Below are positions 22,801 through 32,505 of a stretch of 64,000 nt of DNA, piece after piece. The stretch's first letter is position 1. Each line of letters begins with the position of its first letter. A program made the position numbers and the translations under genes. Below the pieces are notes generated by a model. The model saw nothing but the letters and a program-made list of their open reading frames with translations. It did not search any database and had not been told where the DNA came from. This stretch comes from Theileria orientalis strain Shintoku (lineage: Eukaryota; Apicomplexa; Aconoidasida; Piroplasmida; Theileriidae): positions 1,612,001-1,676,000 of the forward strand of contig NC_025261.1 of NCBI RefSeq assembly GCF_000740895.1. The letters run 5' to 3'.

Positions 22801-25422
22801 ACCAGTATTAGGGGATGGCACTTTATCGTTAGCGAATATAGAATGCAGAGGATAGTGGGACAGTATCTGCTGTATTGTGTACGGAGTGATTTTAATGTGC
22901 AAATTGTTCAACAGGTAGTGGTTCAGGATGTGCTTTACCAGCACTTCGTCTTCCCTGATCTCAGCGGCCCCGTATCCGTAATAGCTGCCCCCAACTCCAT
23001 CAGTAACTCCATTTCTCTCCCCAGGGCTCTCGTTTCTATCTCCTTCCTTCAATCCTAGCCTTCTACTCGTGCTAATGGTCACTAGATGCGGGTATTTGCA
23101 GTAGAGTATCGATATTATGTTTGTCGTTATCAGCAGAATCTCATCTGCGTTTTCCGATAAATTGTTCGAATAGTACAGCAGCACGCTGTAGCAGTACTCG
23201 TACAGCCTCTCCGCCTCCTGCTCTATCAGCTCCAGTATATTCTTCTCTGTCCTCTGGTCCTCCAACTCCTGCTCACTCATCGCCAGCGTCTGATGCTTAA
23301 GTTGAAAGTCGTTGTCGCTACTGATCCTAATTACGCTGTTGTTGAAGCGGCTGTTACCTTCGTTGCTGCTTCTGAAGAAACTTCCAGTGTAGCTGCTGTA
23401 CGAGCCTGTCAGCGACGTATTGCTGGTCGTATTCAGCTGGTTAAGTATCGTCAGCAGTATGTACTTCTTCGTGTAGTAAGGCAGGTGCACGTCGTACTTG
23501 TTGCAGTGGTTGTAACGTTCATTTTCCTCTATCAGCCCGTTTATTATCTGCATATCCTTGTTGTTGTTGTTGTTCTTTATGTTTCTCTGCAGCTCGTTGA
23601 AGAAGTACTTGAACACGTAGTAGTACTTCTCGTTCGAGTTGCTGAACAGCGTAGTGAAGATCGCGAGGAATATCAGGAGGTTGTTTTCTTCTATTTGCAC
23701 GTTCGTCACGATGTTCAGTATCAAGTTTATGTCCAAATTGTTACTGCTTATCACCAACAGCAGTATGAACAGCAGTCTATTCTTATCTATCTTGGTCACT
23801 ATTCCATCTTTCTCTGGGTCCACCCTTTTCTTTTCACTCTCCTGTTTACCGCTTCCTCTCCCCTTATCTTCTATGCTGAATAGGTAAAAATACTCGTTCA
23901 GCACTGACTTGCTGTGCTGGTTTATGTTTCTGTTGTTGGTTATGCAGTATATTACGTCAATTATGTTATAGCTGTTCTTCACGTCTATCTTTCCCAGGTC
24001 GTGGCTTATGTACTTGACCAGCTTCGCGAAGTTCCCGTAATTTGTCGTGAAACTCAGGTTTATCTTAAGTCTTCCGCTGATTTTGATCAAGCTGTTCACG
24101 TCGCTCAGCTTTACCAGCCTCTCCAACAGCCCGTTCGTCTTCCTCTTACTACTTTCCTGCTTCGGGTACTGGTACAACAGGTTCTGGCTGTAGAGGTAAT
24201 TATAGTATCTGTAGTAGTTTATTATAGACTTAATTCCGTCCCTGTACAAAGCATTGATTTCGAACCTGTCCAACAATTCATTCACTGGCAGCTTGTCGAG
24301 CTTACTCAGGTTATTCATGAAAAACGTCTTGTTGAACAGCAGGTACGTGAAGTGGTTGTCCCTCTCCGTGTTCAGAACGTTTTTATTCAGACTCGGCAGA
24401 ACGTTTGAGAGGCTGAAGTACTGTAGCAGTACAAACTTGTCCAGGTTGTTCAGCTTATTGTACAGCTTCTTAATCACACTTGCCTCAGCGGACTGCTGCC
24501 TGTCGCAACCTGGGTCGCTGAAGTAAGGCAGGTTCGGGCTGTGGTTCACTATGTCCCCCAAGTCCGAGTAGTAGCTCACGTGGTTAAACGTCTTGAAGAA
24601 CAGGTAATCGTGGTGTACGTTCACTCGGTACTTGTCGAAATCACTTATCAGCGGCGGCTTGTGATGCAGCTTGTCATACTTTTTGTGCAGGTTATAGTAA
24701 AACGCCAGGTTATCCAGCTTCGAGTTTACCTTTTTCTTATTGTAAAAGAGCAACACCAGATACACTATTATGTTACTCGTTTTACTGTTCAGCTCCCTGT
24801 TTAAAAGGTATTCGTTCAGGGTGTTACACAGAAGTGCGTTGTAACGCCCATGCCTCGGGTTATAGTACTTAAGCAGCAGTACTATTTGGTCGTCTATGTT
24901 ATGCTTCGACTCACTGGACACCAACCTGCTAATCTCGTCCACCACCAACTTATTATTGTCCTCCGTAACTCCGTTATAGTTGTCTGCAAGTATGCTTTGT
25001 CTTTTACTTGCTCCAAAATCTTTGCTATAGTTCGATAACAGGTGGAACGACTCCAGCAGTAAGTGATTATAGTCATTGATGATCTGATGCCATAGCAGCC
25101 TCTTAATCAGGTTAATCCTCACCAGATCATATCTATTCAGCCTATTCTGGTTCAGCGACTTCACCGATTCCAGGATATCATTTACCACGTCTTCGTCCAC
25201 CTTGCTGTATCCTCCTCTATTCACGTCATTGAGTATATTTAACAGTCTATTAATTACTACATTATTATCTTCCTTCTGCTTTTCTATTCTATCATTATTG
25301 TGTTTGTTAACATGATAGTCTCTGAGGTGATTATAAAGTTGAGCATTCTCATTCTTTATAAAATTGCTATAATATCTAAAAGCTTTATCATTCTGGTGCG
25401 ATATATTTATATATTTTAACAT
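16867..25422 (-). CDS. ATR: ATR-type PI3K-like protein kinase
   Basis: Exons 25422-17583 and 17354-16867 join in phase (TTA G|GA) to give 2775 residues. The first about 2100 residues are helical-repeat-like with Asn/Ser/Gly-rich inserts. The kinase N-lobe starts near 2165 (VLKSKQKPKLISF); DLRKDLR follows near 2289; the catalytic loop GLGDRHSENIL is near 2562; and HVDFDCLFDKG, then VPEIVPFRLTP, matches ATR/Mec1 more closely than ATM, TOR or DNA-PK. The second exon carries the end of the C-lobe and a FATC tail ending FVGWAPWV. ATR signals replication stress and single-stranded DNA. Two low-complexity inserts interrupt the kinase domain (about 2183-2275 and 2405-2535), the second just before the catalytic loop. 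The gene is head to head with ASF1. The family is certain and the ATR subtype likely. Confidence 0.9.
17355..17582 (-). repeat. Simple-sequence intron of the ATR-type gene
   Basis: The 228-base intron has a GTTAGT donor and a TTTTAG acceptor. Much of it is built of degenerate GGTAAT / AGTGGTAAT and CTACTA words (plus strand 17380-17545). Confidence 0.7.
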
Positions 25423-25913
25423 CTCAAACTACATTTCAGTAAAAATGAATTAAATATCAATTAAAACAAAATTAGATTAAAAACGAAAATAAAAAATAAA
25501 CTCTAGTAAACATAAAATATTAATATCAAATAATAACTTAATTTAAAATACACATCTAAATTCAACTGCTCAGACAAATGAGGTAATTAATAAAGAATCA
25601 AATGTGTGGAAATAAAACACAATAATAGCCTTAAATTAAAAATTTACAGACATGATGTTGTTATACACACATCTGTAAATTTTAAAATCAGCCACACATT
25701 CAATTAAAATTAATATATGTTTTTTATAGTAGAACAATTATTTAAATGGAATCTATGGTTTTAAAATCATTAATTATTTATTTTAATAACATTTATTCAT
25801 TTGGGCTCCCCACACACATTCTTACTATTTATCATTTTATTTGTACTTATTGTCTCCACTGTTATTTTTATTCTCAACAGAATCTAATAGTAATTTGTAT
25901 TAATTGAACGAGG
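25423..25913. promoter_or_regulatory. Divergent promoter region, ATR / ASF1
   Basis: This 491 bp spacer between two outward-pointing starts is very AT-rich. It has ACACA/TGTGT-core elements near 25601, 25665 and 25808. No gene or RNA was seen in it. Confidence 0.55.
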
Positions 25914-27179
25914 ATGAGTTTGATTAATGTTACCAATATAAAGGTGGGCAACAATGTCTGTAGCATAAAATTGCCTTTGAGCTTTCAAATTGAATTTGAA
26001 TGTCTGGAAGACCTTAAGCATGACGTAGAGTGGAAAATAATATACATAACTTCCGACGGATCAGGGTACATAAACACCAGCGCAACTAAAAGTACTGAGA
26101 AGTCGGAATCAGGTACAGATAACGCAGTAAAGGAGGAATTGAAGGAAGAAAACACAAAAACCAAGGATGGAGATCAGATGGAGGATTATTTGAAATCCCC
26201 AAACGAGGGTGAAATCGTATTGGACGCAGTGTGTATGGGACCGGTGCGCAGGGGTATTTTACAGTTTGAATTTCGTGTTAATCCCCCAAATTTCAACAGA
26301 GTAAGTTAATAGTCCACTTTATTTTGACTCTACGATTGTCTGTGTATCCATTGCTACCTATTTTCTACCTAACACTTTCTTTAGTTGAGTCCGGACTGCA
26401 TCCTGGGTATGCAGGCAATACTGATAACCGGAAGCTACTGCGAACAGGAGTTCATAAGAATAGGGTACTACACAAACAACACGTACGACGAGGACAGTTT
26501 AAGAGAGAACCCTCCAGATGTGCCTATCCTGGATAAGGTCATAAGATGCATTATCGATCAGCCCAGAGTGACGAGGTTCCCAATCAAGTGGGACAACGAC
26601 GACCTCGTGGACTTCGAGGGGAACAAACTCAACTTCTTCTCGGAGGAGTCAAACGATAACTCAGAGGGCTCCGCCGACGACCCGGATGAATCGAACGACA
26701 ACTCAGACGAATCAAAAGTTGACTCTGACGATGAAGGGATGGACGACGACACAACGTACCTGACGGAGGAGAGCAACGAAGATCTTGAGCTGAAAGGAGA
26801 TGAAACGAACAGAGACGAATCAGATGACTATGAAGAGGAAGAAACAGCTAGGGAGGAACAGGAGGATGTCGAAAGCACAAAGGAACATCAGACCAGTAGT
26901 GCCAACGACACGACTGTTGAGGAAAGCGAAACGGTTAAAACCAAGAGCACTGAGGAGCAGAAGTATGAGCACGTTTCTGCCAACAGGGATGAGGACTACG
27001 ATGAAGAAGTGGAATACACGAGAAGGCAGGATTCCGTAGGTTACCGCGCCACGAGTGACGAGCGCACGAATGCGAAAAAGTACGCTTCTCCCGATGAACA
27101 CACGAGTCCAGAGAAGCATAAAAGGGTAGACGAGGAGTTTTTGAGCACTGAGCAGGGCGCCAAAAGACAACGCGCTTAA
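25914..27179 (+). CDS. ASF1: Histone chaperone ASF1
   Basis: Exons 25914-26300 and 26385-27179 join in phase 0 and give 393 residues. The conserved core is clear: MSLINVTNIKVGNN, FQIEFECLEDLKHDVEWKIIY, LDAVCMGPVRRGILQFEF, NPPNFNR, then CILGMQAILITGSYCEQEFI and RIGYYTNNTY. ASF1 binds H3-H4 and hands them to chromatin assembly factors during replication, repair and transcription. The core is interrupted after about residue 45 by an approximately 45-residue Lys/Glu/Thr-rich insert in the loop before LDAVCMGPV. The C-terminus is a long Asp/Glu/Ser-rich tail of about 180 residues ending in a basic patch (AKRQRA). Acidic tails are common in fungal ASF1; this one is long. The divergent neighbour is the ATR-type kinase. 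Confidence 0.95.
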
Positions 27180-27261
27180 TCCACTCCACTTTAGTGTATT
27201 TAATGTTTGAAAAAGTACATGACTAATTAAATGTGTATAAAGCACAAGTGATTGTATGAAA

Positions 27262-28177
27262 CTAAATTAACCTTAAAAGGGACAAAAATGAGTATCGTAT
27301 CCTATCGTACAAATTACGCCAGCTATCCAAAGCAGGCCTAACATCAACATAAACCTAAAGCAGAAAATGAAAAAAACAAAGTTAAAATAGCAAATGTGTA
27401 TCGAAAAATACTTGTACAAACTTGTGAATAATTAGATGATTTGGGATCATCGTAGTAGTCCAAAATGTATCGAACTTCCCTGCCACACCGATCGATGTAC
27501 CAGTCGTGCCTATCGAAAGGCTTTTCGTATCTGTAAAAAAGTAAGTAAAGTAAAATTAGAAATTAAAAGGAAAATAATGGTAGAATCGTAAAAAATACCT
27601 GGTAAAGACCCTCCTGAGAATGGATTTGGGACTAATTTTATTGTAACGGCCGACGAATCTACGCAATGTAGGATTCTTGCACTGCCTGAAAGTAAAATTG
27701 TAAATTCGGGTACAAAAGGGCTATATAGGTAGTTATTGGTACTTTTCATGTAACTTCTCCCACTTAAGAATGCCGTTCCAGGAAATTTCATTAACCTCGT
27801 TGTGTGCCTTCAAAGCCTCACTCATATACTTAGTGTCATCATTAATTTTATCTTTGAGCACCAAAGCGTTATAAAATTGCATAACAGAGGGGTAAACCCA
27901 GTCTATTAGAAGGAATGAGTAAAATAGATAGAGGAAGAATAGATAGCTAGTGGAACTGTGGCAAACACAAACTTTGATTATGGCCAGCCCTCGGAATAGA
28001 TGAAACTTCACGATTAGTGTCTAAATTAACGCCATTTATGGGCTCGTTTGGAAGATTAGGCATATTATTGTCCTGATTGACGAAGGGACAAAAGTTGACA
28101 TCTCCATGAGAACTCTCCTCAGTTTTTTCTGCATTTTTGAGCTTGAATTTGTCAAGCAGATTATATATTAGACTCAT
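27262..28177 (-). CDS. HCCS: Cytochrome c heme lyase (holocytochrome c synthase)
   Basis: Five exons (28177-27973, 27902-27743, 27685-27599, 27530-27422, 27354-27262) join in phase to give 217 residues. The N-terminal part has a CPF in the position of the CPV heme-binding motif, followed by an NMPNLPNEP stretch like the family's NMMPPPNQ. Then come [22 protein letters not shown], an [19 protein letters not shown] block with the axial-ligand His, [28 protein letters not shown] and [10 protein letters not shown]. These are the diagnostic HCCS blocks in order. The enzyme attaches heme to the CXXCH of cytochrome c in the mitochondrial intermembrane space. The first donor is GTTTGT, weaker than usual here. 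Its start lies 311 bp from that of ISY1. Confidence 0.95.
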
Positions 28178-28488
28178 CGAAAAAAATACATTATATACAC
28201 TGAAATTGGAGTTTTGTTGCCCCAATACGCAACTGTCCCAAGTAGTTCAAACGTCAGTATTAAATTATTCTTATTAATTTAATTGGACTGGTGTAATATA
28301 GAAATGTGTGATTGTGTGTTTATAACTGATAGCTACCTCAATATTTAATTATTCGACCATCGCAACAGCTTTAAAAATCATTAATTCTGAGATTGATTTA
28401 GTATTGTAATTACTTTTTAAAGGAATCCGCCATACAACTATAAGTAACACACTCGGGAGTAGCATATAATTAAAAAGTATTGGTAAAA
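28178..28488. promoter_or_regulatory. Divergent promoter region, HCCS / ISY1
   Basis: This 311 bp region lies between opposed gene starts. It includes AAATGTGTGATTGTGTG near 28302, again a TGTGT-core cluster. No other feature was seen. Confidence 0.5.
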
Positions 28489-29067
28489 ATGGCCAGGAAT
28501 TCCGAGAAGGCGAACTCGATGCTAAACAAGTGGCTGAGAATCAAGAGCGGCATAGAGCAGGAGCAAACGCTCATACGGCCGCGCCACACCAGCGAAGTGA
28601 CGAACCTGAAGGACGCGGAGAAGTGGCGAAGCGCCACGATAAAGGAGATCATGTTCAACATCACGAAGATACAGGACGCCTCCCTGGGCGAGTTCGTAGT
28701 GCGGGACCTGAACGACGAGATAAACCGGCTAATCGGGATCAGGAAGCACTGGGACGACAGGATCATCGAACTGGGGGGAACCGACTACAGAAAGCTTTCG
28801 GCCAACCTGGAGTCTAACTACGGGTCGGAGCTGAAGGTGGGAGGCAGCGGCTACAAGTACTTCGGGGCGGCCAAAAACCTCCCTGGCGTGCGCGAGCTGT
28901 TTGAGCAGCAGCAGAAGGAGCTGGAGGTGAACCTGAAGGACGTGACGAGAGCAGAGCTATACAGAATGATCAGCCCTGACTACTACGGGTTCAAGGACGA
29001 GCAGGACCCGGAGCTTCTAAGGCAGGAGCACGAGCTTGAGCAGCAGCTGTTATCGTCAAATCGATAA
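28489..29067 (+). CDS. ISY1: Pre-mRNA-splicing factor ISY1
   Basis: This single exon codes for 192 residues from the ATG at 28489, chosen because the protein then begins MARNSEKA, the near-universal ISY1 start. Conserved blocks follow: [67 protein letters not shown] and a C-terminal [18 protein letters not shown]1 is a Prp19-complex-associated protein of the catalytic spliceosome that affects fidelity and the exit from the first step. The protein is shorter than the human one, lacking the extended C-terminal tail. It is intronless, unlike most of its neighbours. Confidence 0.96.
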   Translation: MARNSEKANSMLNKWLRIKSGIEQEQTLIRPRHTSEVTNLKDAEKWRSATIKEIMFNITKIQDASLGEFVVRDLNDEINRLIGIRKHWDDRIIELGGTDYRKLSANLESNYGSELKVGGSGYKYFGAAKNLPGVRELFEQQQKELEVNLKDVTRAELYRMISPDYYGFKDEQDPELLRQEHELEQQLLSSNR

Positions 29068-29508
29068 AATGATTTTCAAACATATACACATACTATGTGT
29101 ACGTGCTTATAGATGTTAGTGTGTCAACTATGTGCTTTATATAATGTACACACAGATGAATACACTGTATAAGTACATTGACACAAACATACACTGTATT
29201 AGCGCATTGACACATAAATATATACATACACATACAAAAACGGTAACTACGTAAATAGTTTAATTACCTACATAGTTGAGTGTGCCTAGAAAGCAAATGT
29301 GCAAAAGAACATATTGGGGGTAAATTTAAATATAAACCGGCTTCTTTTAAACAGGTTTCAATAAAGTTGCTCGCGTAAGAGCAGCCTGAATCACATAAGC
29401 AGTACGACTGCATTGAGCTCAAGCAGTGCTGTATCACTGTCTACAAGTATGTTTAGCCTATTGAGGACTAGGGTGTGTTCTAGTGAATCTTCTGAAGTTG
29501 AGCGATGT
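29068..29508. other. Convergent 3' spacer, ISY1 / Sec14-like
   Basis: This 441 bp spacer lies between two converging genes. It holds AT-rich sequence with short imperfect repeats of ACACTGTAT(A/T)AG(T/C)(A/G)CATTGACACA near 29162-29215. No gene was seen. Confidence 0.45.
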
Positions 29509-31248
29509 TTACAGAAATTCGTAGTTGTATAGATCCTCCTGGACGTGCGGCCTCTCCTTAAGTTTCTGCAAAATGGACTCGTCAGTCCACGGCCCGAAGG
29601 AACTGGAGTACCAGTTTTCGTCGGGACGCGTACCTCCGAGAAACTTGGGAAGCTGATCCTTGTCAACTAACTCCGAGACCCTCTCCAGGGACTCAGTTTT
29701 AGAGGATATCACGGAAATCTTCGATAAAGTTTTCTTATCTACTAGCGCCGACAAAAATGTATATATTGCCGAGAATACTGGCGATGCGTTGATGAAAAGG
29801 AGCTTTCCCAGGTTTTCCGGGTAGTAGTTCTGCGTGAGTCCTGACATCGACGATAAAAACGATCTGAATTTAGAGTTGATTTGGTGCACCTGCAGTCCCT
29901 TCAAGTCAACTATCGTCAGTATCTGCTCAACGTTGTGGTTTGCGAACATTGAACAGGACGGTAAAACAACATGTGTCACTAAAGAATTCATTAGTTAAGG
30001 CGGCTCAGTCAGTAGCTACAGTACAAATCCATAGGTACCGTACAAATCAATGGCTACATCATACATACATAACTACAATACAAACAAATAACTACAATAC
30101 AAACAAATAACTACAATACAAACAAATAACTACAATACAAACAAATAACTACAATACAAACAAATAACTACAATACAAACAAATAACTACAATACAAACA
30201 AATAACTACAATACAAACAAATAACTACAATACAAACAAATAACTACAATACAAACAAATAACTACAATACAAACAAATAACTACAATATAAATACACAA
30301 TTGCAGTAAAAAACATATCTAGCGTATAAACACATAGCTACAGCAATCACTCTTAACGGCAACCTAAGTACTTAGATAGTAATACATGGGTAACGGTATA
30401 CACGGTACACCTCGTGTCAACTAAACTACCATTTAAACACATAGGTAGCCGACTAAGCAAATATAACTGTAATTGGTGGCTAGTTAAGGGCAAACTCACA
30501 ATATTCGTAGCGTTGAATGAAATAGTTTGTCAACTGCTCCTGCGGTAGCACGTGCACGAGCTTCGTGGTATCAGAGAGGCCCATGTGCTCTATATTTATG
30601 GGTCTTCCTAGCTTGTCAGTGCCGTAGAAGCAGTGAGGGTAGTACATCTTAATCGTATCCCTGATACTGGTGAGGTTCATCTGAAAATCTGTCATAAATT
30701 CGCGAGCTTACCTTCAGCACTTTGGGAACGTCAACCTGGGCTCTCCAGGCGAAATACTTGGTCAACATCGTTGTAGTTTTGTTTAAATCAAACTGTCTTG
30801 CCCTCAGAAACCTATCACAGCATCAATTAGTCACTTAAAATAGGGTATTTATCCATAAGCAGTATCAAGGCTAACCACAGCTGCGAAGCGGGGCCGTCAG
30901 CGCTTGAATTCTGGCATAAAGGCGGTAGAACATATGAATATTAGTCTACGGTACCTGACTAGAAACAAATCGTCGAACAGGTCCTCATTCCCTGCCATTT
31001 CGTTGACGAATCTCTTCTTCAGCTCACTCACCAGTTCTTTCTGTTCTGGCGTCAGGGCGTAAACAAAACCGATTAACTCATCCGGAGTCTACAGCAATTA
31101 TTAATCTGTTTACTCGTAGATTTGGCTACATTTGCCAAAGTTGCTGTGAATTTTTCTAAAATCCAGCCAAGACTGACTTTGTCCATAAACTTACCAGCTG
31201 CGTCGCGTGATGTTTACTTTTAGACGATTTAATGCCGAAACTGACCAT
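29509..31248 (-). CDS. Sec14-like (CRAL-TRIO) lipid transfer protein
   Basis: Five exons (31248-31195, 31088-30955, 30811-30712, 30680-30500, 29978-29509) join in phase to give 312 residues. The CRAL-TRIO N region lies at about 20-95 (LTPEQKELVSELKKRF, FLVRFLRARQFDLNKTTTML, FAWRAQVDVP). The lipid-binding domain follows: YYPHCFYGTDKLGRPINIEH, TIVDLKGLQVHQI, YPENLGKLLFINASPVFSAI and the terminal LPKFLGGT. This is the Sec14 layout; the family exchanges phosphatidylinositol and phosphatidylcholine between membranes. The first block of intron 4 (30499-29979) is mostly a minisatellite. The C-terminal tail after LGGT is short, with no GOLD domain. Confidence 0.93.
30071..30290 (-). repeat. 19-bp minisatellite in intron 4 of the Sec14-like gene
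   Basis: About 11.5 near-perfect head-to-tail copies of a 19-base plus-strand unit, AACTACAATACAAACAAAT, fill the middle of the intron. The near-identity between copies implies recent expansion. Read on the transcribed strand it is a T/G-rich tract. Confidence 0.95.
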
Positions 31249-31740
31249 TTTAATTTTACAGGTTTAATTTTATGTTACTATTTGTTTTAGTTTTCTATAT
31301 CTAGTGTCATCGTCGGGGCACACATCAACACACCATATTAACGTTAAATACCCCTTTATTTGTGCTTACTTATCTGTATATGTTACGAATTATTATTTTT
31401 AAGTTACTGTATCAATTTATCCTTCTATCTTCCACGTATATATGCATTTATACAACATCGAGTGAATCCAATTCCTCCATTGAATTTAACATTCACTCTG
31501 GTCCATTTGCCAACTTAAAACCTTGGATTGAGTGGCATTATCTACGATCTAAGTCTGTTACACGCTTGCATATAACATATATCAGCATCAGCAACTCAAC
31601 GCAAACACCCCGGCAAATGTACACATACAATACGTAATATGAATGGAATCACGGTGATTTGTGCAGTATAATATACAAACAATGTCATATGTAATACATA
31701 TACAAAAATATCTAGAAAGACTTGAACTGTTAAAGTTGTT
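31249..31740. other. Spacer between Sec14-like gene and U1 snRNA
   Basis: This 492 bp stretch should hold the promoter of the Sec14-like gene (ACACATCAACACACC near 31320) and the 3' flank of U1. Short open frames are present but have no recognisable content. Confidence 0.4.
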
Positions 31741-31888
31741 GGCGACTAATCGCCTCGTAAAAAAATTGTGCTGTCGGCACTTTACAGGAAAGCCCATGAT
31801 TCATTACAGACGGCTGAGTGCAGTGCCCTGCTCCGAATCACGACAGGGCGATTCTTGAGCCGCCCCGAGCGCCAGCCAGGTAAGTTTA
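31741..31888 (-). ncRNA. U1 spliceosomal snRNA
   Basis: The RNA reads from 31888 down. Its 5' end is AAACUUACCUGGCUGG, with the invariant ACUUACCUG that pairs with the 5' splice site (31878-31886). Stem-loop I follows: GGGCG, loop GCUCAAGAAU, CGCCC; the loop fits the U1-70K site. A second loop, ACUGCACUCA closed by GGC/GCC, matches the UUGCAC U1A-binding loop. Further on are a GUGC-CGACA-GCAC hairpin, an Sm site AAUUUUUUU and a terminal hairpin GGCGA-UUAG-UCGCC. Length is about 148 nt. Order and sequence of these parts are those of U1 and of no other snRNA. The 3' end is placed at the base of the last hairpin and could be a few bases longer. The introns in this window, with GTAAGT donors, are its natural targets. 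Confidence 0.92.
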
Positions 31889-31960
31889 AACATTTAGTAC
31901 CCTCACTTACCTAGTCACCTTCGGCACAAGACCCGGGGCCCTACTCACCATGATATAATA
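31889..31960 (-). promoter_or_regulatory. GC-rich patch just upstream of the U1 snRNA
   Basis: Immediately 5' of U1 the otherwise AT-rich spacer becomes GC-rich (CACAAGACCCGGGGCCCTAC on the plus strand near 31926). This is a candidate snRNA promoter element. Nothing in the sequence proves it. Confidence 0.35.
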
Positions 31961-32505
31961 TTCCAAAAACATATATATATTAGCTTCATTTTTAATTTTA
32001 TATTTATTATTACAATTTAATATCTTCTATACAAAATTATTAAATACATTATTTTAAAAATTCTTCATTTATTGTATGTTAACAGTTAATGTGTTTTCAT
32101 GTGCAAACAACATATATTTCATATTTTGTTTATTTTTACATATTATCTTTCAATATGTTTTATATTTAACAATATATGCATATAAAACATAATCATCATG
32201 TTTTTATATGACTTAAGGTTATTCTGTTCAAAATATTTGTGCAGACCACTCTGAGTAAGATTCCATGAATAAATCTTCTTATATTGCATTAAATCCCGTT
32301 TAAACGTATTATAACAGTTTTTATATGTACCAACATTATAAACATTGGGATAAAGGGTAACTTTTGGTTTTAAAATTGTAAATAAAAGCTGGTTATTGAG
32401 CACATAAAAGTCTCCATTTAATTTTAAACATATGAACACATTTTTACATAAACCCGTAAACCATATAGGCGTATTCAAATCTGCCACCTCACCTGCTAAA
32501 CCTTT

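Noticed and set aside
30890..30930. Possible tiny exon between Sec14 exons 2 and 3
   Set aside because: Exons 2 and 3 join directly in phase (AG|G) and reproduce the CRAL-TRIO N motif without it.
31362..31637. 91-codon plus-strand frame with a hydrophobic start near the U1 locus
   Set aside because: It has a signal-like start but is otherwise featureless, with no splice partners, in AT-rich DNA between two minus-strand genes.
32143..32487. 114-codon minus-strand frame just downstream of the surface-protein stop
   Set aside because: It opens at GTG without a nearby ATG, is extremely AT-rich and cannot be joined in phase to the surface gene without reading past its stop. At most it is a decayed fragment.
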